Shown here: positions 33,639-39,061 of the stretch, in pieces
Numbering within the stretch: the first letter of the stretch is position 1
How the letters are laid out: every line of letters begins with the position of its first letter
NCBI RefSeq assembly: GCF_014222285.1
Contig: NZ_JACKZS010000054.1
Location: forward strand, 1-39,061
DNA: 39,061 nucleotides
Source of the DNA: Nostoc sp. UCD121
Lineage (GTDB): Bacteria > Cyanobacteriota > Cyanobacteriia > Cyanobacteriales > Nostocaceae
Direction: 5' to 3'
Notes under the pieces: model-generated
Database searches by the model: none
What the model saw: the letters and a program-made list of their open reading frames with translations, nothing else
Told to the model about the DNA's origin: nothing
Program-made: the position numbers and the translations under genes

Positions 33639-33754
33639 AGCACTTATTGATATAAATTAGCACTAATGTGAATAGATTAACCTATTTTATAGCACTAATT
33701 TGTTATTAAACATACTAAATTATTGCAATATTTTTTCAACTAATCGGAATTATT
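33639..33754 (+). promoter_or_regulatory. Candidate regulatory region upstream of the ABC pair
   Basis: AGCACT(T/A)AT occurs three times (33639, 33659, 33691; spacings 20 and 32). A site CTAATCGGAATTATT (33740-33754) matches 13 of 15 bases of the receptor operator core CTAGACGGAATTTTT. It lies about 42 bases before the first ABC start. This is inferred, with no experiment behind it. Confidence 0.4.
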
Positions 33755-33795
33755 TGGCAACCTTAAGAATACTACTTACTGATAGCTAAAGCTTT

Positions 33796-35556
33796 ATGAA
33801 AATAGGACTACAGCAATACTGGAACTTACTTGTAGAGTATCTCAAACCACAAAAGGGCAGGGTGATCAAGTTTGCGATCGCTCTCCTGATTAGCATCGGC
33901 TTACAAATCCTCAACCCCCAAATTTTACGTTATTTCATCGACACATCTGTGAGTGGAGGCGATCGCCAAAAATTATTCTTAGCGGCCTTGTTGTTTATTG
34001 GTGTAGCCTTAATCACCCAAATAATGTCAATTACTGCCACATTCTACGGTGAGAATGTGGCGTGGACAGCTACTAACGCCTTGCGTGCAGATTTAGTAGA
34101 GCATTGTTTGAGACTAGATTTATCCTTTCATAAATACCGTACACCAGGCGAATTAGTTGAACGCATAGACGGTGATGTGCAGAATTTATCAGAATTTTTC
34201 TCGAAATTTACTATTCACATCTTAGGCAATTTGCTCATGATGTTGGGTGTGATAGTAGTCCTGTTTATAGAAGATTGGCGAGCCGGTTTAGCTATTTTAT
34301 TGTTTGCACTCACCGCCTTATCAACTCTGATCAAGTTGCGTACCATAGCAGTGTTTCATTGGGGAGGCTATCGCCAATATAGTGCCGAATTTTTTGGCTT
34401 CTTAGGTGAACAGCTAACAGGGATGGAAGACATCCGCGCCAATGGAGCGAAAAACTATGTCATGCAACGCTTCTATATAATTATTCGCAACTGGCTACCC
34501 ATCTTTCATAAAGCCCGCCTTGCCGATACAATTCTCTGGGTGACAACCAACGGTATATTTACTGTGGGCAGCATAATTGCTCTCATAGTTGGTGCTTACC
34601 TATGGAGTCAACAGGCAATTACCATCGGTACAGTTTACCTGCTGTATTATTACACCAATATTCTCAGCGAACCGATTGAACAAATTCGCAACCAATTTGA
34701 AGACCTCCAGCAAGCAGATGCGAGTATTTACCGCATCACAGACTTATTGCAATTTCAATCTCAATTGCTTACAAGTGGCGAACAATCAATTCCCCCAGGC
34801 GCACTTTCTGTAGCTTGTGAGAATGTCTCATTTAGCTACCATGACCGAGGACTGGGTACTGGGGACTTGGTACTGCAAGATGTATCTTTTAATTTACCTG
34901 CGGGTCAGGTGTTGGGTTTACTGGGACGAACTGGAAGCGGTAAGACAACTTTGGCGCGATTACTTTTGAGATTGTATAACCCACAATCAGGTTCAATTCA
35001 GTTGGGGGGTGTACCTATCGACCAAACCCCATTGACAGAATTACCCGGAAAAATTGGATTAGTAACTCAAGATGTCCAACTTTTTCAAACCACTGTTCGG
35101 AATAACCTCACCTTTTTCAACCCACACATTACCAGCGATCGCATCTATGAAACAATAGAAATGTTGGGATTGTCAGAATGGTTGCACTCTTTACCCAACG
35201 GCTTAGATACAAACTTAGGGCCAGATAGTAGCGGCTTATCAGCAGGACAGGCGCAGTTATTAGCCTTTACCCGTGTGTTTCTCAAAGACCCTGGTTTAGT
35301 CATTCTAGATGAAGCCTCTTCACGCCTTGACCCAATGACAGAAAAACTCATTGGAAGGGCTATAGATAAACTATTAATGGGGCGGACTGGCATTATTATT
35401 GCCCATCGTCTAGCAACCGTAGAAAAAGCAAATCAAATCTTGATTTTAGACCAAGGTAGAGTAACTGAATACGGTGAAAGAGAAGAATTAGCAAAAAATC
35501 CTAACTCACGTTTTGCTCAACTATTACAAGCTGGGCTAACAGATTTATTAGTTTAA
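33796..35556 (+). CDS. ABC half-transporter 1 of the siderophore locus (YbtP/IrtA-like candidate)
   Basis: The 586-residue protein has a six-helix exporter-type membrane domain (about residues 20-305) and an ATPase domain (about 335-580). Walker A is GRTGSGKTT at about 377-385. The signature is LSAGQ at about 481, deviating from LSGGQ. Walker B is LVILDEASSRLD with the catalytic Glu, and the H-loop is IIIAHRL. It is followed after 90 bases by a second half-transporter of the same length on the same strand. The divergent AraC regulator, the TonB receptor and the FecB proteins nearby suggest siderophore transport. YbtPQ and IrtAB have this exporter fold but import. Direction is not decided by sequence. 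Confidence 0.93.
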   Translation: MKIGLQQYWNLLVEYLKPQKGRVIKFAIALLISIGLQILNPQILRYFIDTSVSGGDRQKLFLAALLFIGVALITQIMSITATFYGENVAWTATNALRADLVEHCLRLDLSFHKYRTPGELVERIDGDVQNLSEFFSKFTIHILGNLLMMLGVIVVLFIEDWRAGLAILLFALTALSTLIKLRTIAVFHWGGYRQYSAEFFGFLGEQLTGMEDIRANGAKNYVMQRFYIIIRNWLPIFHKARLADTILWVTTNGIFTVGSIIALIVGAYLWSQQAITIGTVYLLYYYTNILSEPIEQIRNQFEDLQQADASIYRITDLLQFQSQLLTSGEQSIPPGALSVACENVSFSYHDRGLGTGDLVLQDVSFNLPAGQVLGLLGRTGSGKTTLARLLLRLYNPQSGSIQLGGVPIDQTPLTELPGKIGLVTQDVQLFQTTVRNNLTFFNPHITSDRIYETIEMLGLSEWLHSLPNGLDTNLGPDSSGLSAGQAQLLAFTRVFLKDPGLVILDEASSRLDPMTEKLIGRAIDKLLMGRTGIIIAHRLATVEKANQILILDQGRVTEYGEREELAKNPNSRFAQLLQAGLTDLLV

Positions 35557-35646
35557 TCGTGATTATGTCAATTCACTTAATTATATTCTTTTAATTACGT
35601 AGAGGTATAACGTCTTCCTGTAAGGTATTAAGAATTACGAATTATT

Positions 35647-37479
35647 ATGATTTACTCAACAAAAAAGCTTACTGGTTGGCAACTATTATGGCAATTGATT
35701 TGTTACAAACCAAAACTTTATTTAATTGATACTTGCTTCTGGATTTTTATTATGGGCTTACCTGCCCTACCAGGATTAATTATCAGAGAATTTTTTAATA
35801 GTCTCACAGGCAAAGCTCTATTTGGTTTATCCGCTTGGGCATTTATTGCTGGTTTACTGGCTTTGAACTTAAGTCATATTGCGGTCATATTTTTGGGCAG
35901 AATCACCAAAACTCAGCACCGTTTTACCATGAGGTCTTTACTCAGACGCAATTTGTTAGAACGTCTTTTAAATAATCCTCATGCTCAAGTTATGATTGCT
36001 AATGGGCATACCGAGAAGACTGTATCCCAAGGTGAAGTCATCAGCTTTTTTAGGGATGATGCTGAACACATAGAAGATAATGTGGCATGGGTATCGGAAA
36101 TATTTGGAGAAGGATTATTTACTGTACTTTCTTTAGTCATTTTATTAAGTGTCAATGTGCCTCTGACACTATTTGTTTTCCTTCCCTTAGTGGGGATGGT
36201 AGTCATCATCCAAAAAACCGAAACCCGCATCAAACATTATCGTAAAGCTAGCCGTCAAGCGACTCAACAAGTAACGGGTATTTTAGGGGAAATATTTAGT
36301 TCTGTGCAAGCGATTAAAGTAGCTGGTGCAGAACAAAATGTACTCGCTTATTTTCGCACCTTAAATGATAACCGTCGCGAGATGATGGTTAAAGATAGCC
36401 TATTAAAAGCCCTTCTCAATTCACTGTTTCAAAATATGGTGAATTTCGGCACAGGTTTAATTTTAGTGATGGCTTCTTTTTTTATGCAAAGCGGCGTTAA
36501 TCAGTTGACAGTGGGTGACTTTGCTTTGTTTGTCTATAACCTGTCATTTGTCACAGGATTTTTTAGCTCTGTTGGCGGATTTATGGCATTGTATAAGCAA
36601 ACAGAAGTTGCATTTGAACGCATGACTGCTTTAATTGCTGGTGCATCAACAGAGACTCTGGTAGCCCCAAATCAACTTTATCTCCAAGACTTAGGTAGAC
36701 ATAAAACAACCTTACCTCTATTAGAACAACCCGTAGAGAATGAGAGTCATCATTTACAATCATTAAAACTCTCAAACTTAACTTATATTTACCCTGGTAC
36801 TACTCAAGGAATAGTAGATATCAACTTACAAATACAGCGCGGTAGTTTAACTGTAATTACTGGACGTATTGGTTCTGGAAAAACTACATTACTACGAGTT
36901 TTATTAGGATTATTACCCAAACAAGCAGGGGGAATTTATTGGAATGGGCGGATAGTTGAAGACCCGGCTAATTTTTTTGTACCGCCTCGCAGTGCTTATA
37001 CACCGCAAATTCCCCAACTTTTTAGCTACTCCTTACGAGAAAATATCTTGCTGGGATTGTCTAAAGATGATACTGATATTGAAGCAGCATTAAAAATAGC
37101 TGTGTTTGAGCAAGATTTAGCAGCTATGAATGAAAAGCTAGAAACTTTGGTGGGAACAAAAGGTGTGAGGCTTTCTGGTGGACAGATGCAACGGGTAGCG
37201 GCGGCGCGGATGTTTGTCCGTCAGCCAGAATTACTCATATTTGATGACCTTTCTAGCGCCTTGGATGTGGAAACAGAATTGACATTATGGTCGCGGATAT
37301 TTGCTAATACAACTGAACAACGGGAAAATCCTTGGACACCAACTTGTCTTGTAGTCTCTCATCGTCGTTCTGTTTTACGCCGCGCTGACCAGATTATTGT
37401 GATGAAAGCAGGTAGGGTTGTAGCCCAAGGAAAGTTTGAAGAGATTTTAGCTGATGAACAAGCTGATTGGATTTTTTAG
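35647..37479 (+). CDS. ABC half-transporter 2 of the siderophore locus (YbtQ/IrtB-like candidate)
   Basis: The 610-residue protein has a six-helix membrane domain (about residues 20-330) and an ATPase domain (about 375-600). Walker A is GRIGSGKTT at about 406-414 and the signature is canonical, LSGGQMQR at about 509. Walker B is LLIFDDLSSALD, where the catalytic Glu is replaced by Asp, and the H-loop is VVSHRRS. Together with the LSAGQ signature of its partner, this Asp would form one degenerate and one consensus ATP site, as in heterodimeric transporters such as TM287/288. It lies 90 bases behind half-transporter 1, so the two probably form one heterodimer. The substrate is inferred from the iron genes around it. 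Confidence 0.93.
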   Translation: MIYSTKKLTGWQLLWQLICYKPKLYLIDTCFWIFIMGLPALPGLIIREFFNSLTGKALFGLSAWAFIAGLLALNLSHIAVIFLGRITKTQHRFTMRSLLRRNLLERLLNNPHAQVMIANGHTEKTVSQGEVISFFRDDAEHIEDNVAWVSEIFGEGLFTVLSLVILLSVNVPLTLFVFLPLVGMVVIIQKTETRIKHYRKASRQATQQVTGILGEIFSSVQAIKVAGAEQNVLAYFRTLNDNRREMMVKDSLLKALLNSLFQNMVNFGTGLILVMASFFMQSGVNQLTVGDFALFVYNLSFVTGFFSSVGGFMALYKQTEVAFERMTALIAGASTETLVAPNQLYLQDLGRHKTTLPLLEQPVENESHHLQSLKLSNLTYIYPGTTQGIVDINLQIQRGSLTVITGRIGSGKTTLLRVLLGLLPKQAGGIYWNGRIVEDPANFFVPPRSAYTPQIPQLFSYSLRENILLGLSKDDTDIEAALKIAVFEQDLAAMNEKLETLVGTKGVRLSGGQMQRVAAARMFVRQPELLIFDDLSSALDVETELTLWSRIFANTTEQRENPWTPTCLVVSHRRSVLRRADQIIVMKAGRVVAQGKFEEILADEQADWIF

Positions 37480-37767
37480 TCTATTCGGGAGTCCCCCGAC
37501 TTACTTAGTGACACTCCTCATTACATCCCTCTTGAGAAAATTATCTAATAGCTGCTAACCTAATTGTAAATATCATCTTTAAGAGCGTGCAACTAGAGAT
37601 TGCTGGTATCTTATCAATCAAAAATATGGATGAAATGTTTGAAGAGACAGCTAAGCTGACGCGCATCTAAATTTGATAATTTAGCGCCTAAACCCATTTG
37701 CTGCCTTAGATTGCCCTGTAAAACTAGATGACGAACAGCTTATCAATGGTAATCAGCCTCATCAAAC
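37480..37767. other. Intergenic stretch before a binding-protein remnant
   Basis: About 290 bases without a recognisable gene. It may be the decayed 5' part of the FecB-type pseudogene that follows, but no convincing homology was seen in any frame. A weak TCGGG-CCCGA hairpin near 37485-37499 could serve as a terminator for the ABC pair. Confidence 0.35.
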
Positions 37768-38019
37768 TGAAAAGCTCAAAAAAAGGGGATGGATATCTCG
37801 CTTGAGAGCATTAACTATGCAGAGGGGGATGTAATTTTTCTGCAACAGCATCCACAAGCAAATAACTATCAACAAATTACTAATCATCCTTTGTGGCTAC
37901 AACTGAATGCAGTTAAGTCGGGCAAAGTCTATGAGGTAGGGGGTGATTATTGGCATGGTGGTAGCTACATTGCCGCCAATCTCATTCTTGATGATTTATT
38001 TAAATATTTAGCAGAATAA
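37768..38019 (+). pseudogene. C-terminal fragment of a FecB-type binding protein
   Basis: The open frame from 37789 reads MDISLESINYAEGDVIFL, NHPLWLQLNAVKSGKVYEVG and NLILDDLFKYLAE. It aligns with the C-terminal lobe of the FecB-type proteins at 27442, 28530 and 38144. Everything before the last 76 residues is missing and there is an in-frame stop just upstream (37768). It lies directly after the ABC pair, so an intact gene here may once have been the third gene of that operon. Confidence 0.8.
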
Positions 38020-38143
38020 CAACGGTAACACCTATGTATAAACACACTCTATTGATTTGTAAATGATATCACCTTTCGAGAAAAAACCCGTAGAACACCA
38101 ACATAAAGATGTTATATAGTTTGAACCCATGTTTATTAGAAGT

Positions 38144-39004
38144 TTACTCTGTTTTAAGCAGGTATTTTGCTAAATCATCAAGAATAGCATTAGCAGAAAG
38201 GATGCTACCATGCACCCAATAACCAGAATCAACGGTGTAAACTTTCTTATTTTTAACTACATTTAGTGTTTGCCACAGAGGAGTCTTTTGATATTGTTGA
38301 AATGCCTCTTTAGCACCTGGGTCTACTGCTATAAACAAAGCATCTGCATCAAGTAAATCTATGCGTTCCAAGCTTAGTATTATTAAAATATCGTCAGGGG
38401 TCTTAATCAATTGACGTTGATGAAGTGGCATAGAAACCCCTACTGCATTGACAATTCCACCAGGAAATGAAAACTGGGAACTAAATTCGGGAATCTTCAT
38501 CCCACCATGAATACGGCTAACAGTAACTTCTAACTTCTCGAATTTTTTTTCTAATTGTTCTCTAATACTTGTAAGTCGCTGTTCGTATTGAGTGAGTAAT
38601 TCTTCAACTTTTTCAGTTCTATTAATAATTTTACCGATTTCTCGCAAAGGTGTTTGCCAATCAGATTGAAAATGTTTTACTTTAACTGTAGGAGCTATTT
38701 GGGACAATAATTGATAATTTCTTGGTTCTAGACCGTATACACCCACAATTAAATCTGGGTTTAATTCCAGTAATTTCTCTAGATTAATCTGGAACTCTTT
38801 GCCGATATAGCTTATTCCCGTTATTCTCTTTTTGAGAAGATTAGCTTTGCTGGCAAAGAACTGTGGATATGTTATTCCTATTGGTATTTTGTCTAACGCA
38901 ACTAAAGCTTCTAATGCGATTGAGTCTACAGCAATAATGCGTTGCGGCTTTAGGGGAACACAAGTTTCTCCTAATTCATGCTTAATTACTCCCGGTTCGC
39001 CCAT
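38144..39004 (-). CDS. FecB-type siderophore-binding protein, 5' end apparently damaged
   Basis: The 286-residue frame is a nearly complete binding protein: HELGETCVPLKPQRIIAVDS, NLEKLLELNPDLIVGVYG, a linking helix, an ERIDLLDADALFIAVDPGA segment and an end NAILDDLAKYLL. It lacks a lipoprotein signal or any signal peptide. The frame upstream of the ATG at 39004 meets a stop at 39032-39034 after VAFLLTPEK. Another frame there reads LLLLSSISS, which looks like part of a signal peptide, so a frameshift is possible. The window ends 57 bases further on, and I cannot tell whether the gene is broken or only starts elsewhere. It is tail-to-tail with the fragment at 37768. Confidence 0.8.
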   Translation of the reverse strand: MGEPGVIKHELGETCVPLKPQRIIAVDSIALEALVALDKIPIGITYPQFFASKANLLKKRITGISYIGKEFQINLEKLLELNPDLIVGVYGLEPRNYQLLSQIAPTVKVKHFQSDWQTPLREIGKIINRTEKVEELLTQYEQRLTSIREQLEKKFEKLEVTVSRIHGGMKIPEFSSQFSFPGGIVNAVGVSMPLHQRQLIKTPDDILIILSLERIDLLDADALFIAVDPGAKEAFQQYQKTPLWQTLNVVKNKKVYTVDSGYWVHGSILSANAILDDLAKYLLKTE

Positions 39005-39061
39005 TTTTTCGGGAGTTAGAAGAAATGCTACTCAGGAGTAAAAGATTGACCACCAAGTTGA

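Overview
The window looks like chromosomal DNA from a filamentous, probably heterocyst-forming cyanobacterium of the Nostoc/Anabaena type. HIP1 octamers (GCGATCGC) are scattered throughout. Heptameric repeats of the CCCAATT type and short palindromic repeats sit between genes, and in one case inside a gene. The gene content also fits: a DnaK2-type chaperone, an AMIN-domain TonB receptor, and HAMP and cyclic-nucleotide-binding histidine kinases. No rRNA, tRNA or CRISPR array was seen.

Layout. (1) 1-4.4 kb: a degenerate cell-wall amidase and two histidine kinases, all on the minus strand. The first kinase carries a block of intergenic-type repeats inside its reading frame. (2) 4.4-8.4 kb: an atypical SDR, dnaK with a long repeat-rich leader and a clear terminator, and an acetoacetate-decarboxylase-like gene. 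(3) 9.0-10.8 kb: an ABC exporter half-transporter. (4) 11.0-17.6 kb: a GC-richer island. It holds an AraC regulator with a YqhC-like N-terminal domain, divergent from a chain of cupin (with the metal ligands of bacterial cupin hydroxynitrile lyases), SDR, zinc alcohol dehydrogenase, CPA1 Na+/H+ antiporter and aldo/keto reductase. Two gene scars, the tail of a second cupin and the start of a second aldo/keto reductase, show that it was once longer or partly duplicated. (5) 18-23 kb: a TPR protein, a 72-residue conserved small protein, a PLP aminotransferase, a YjbQ-family protein and a Rieske oxygenase, separated by repeats. (6) 23.3-26.7 kb: an apparent three-gene operon of a small protein, a fusion of receiver, glutaredoxin-like and thioredoxin-reductase-like domains lacking both cysteine pairs, and a cyclic-nucleotide-domain histidine kinase. 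This looks like a redox or ligand-sensing two-component system. (7) 27.4-39 kb: an iron-siderophore region. It has a TonB-dependent receptor, two complete and two damaged FecB-type binding proteins, a PchR-type AraC regulator, and two adjacent ABC half-transporters that look like an asymmetric heterodimer.

How the genes may work together. In the iron region the receptor would bring ferric siderophore across the outer membrane and the lipoproteins would bind it in the periplasm. No FecCD-type permease is present, so the ABC pair is a candidate importer in the manner of YbtPQ or IrtAB, although export is equally possible from sequence alone. A 21-bp-spaced direct repeat upstream of the receptor is a strong candidate operator for the adjacent PchR-like regulator, with a related half-site in front of the ABC pair. 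In the GC-rich island, the YqhC-like regulator and four oxidoreductase or cupin genes suggest a response to reactive aldehydes or cyanohydrin-like compounds; that function is inferred.
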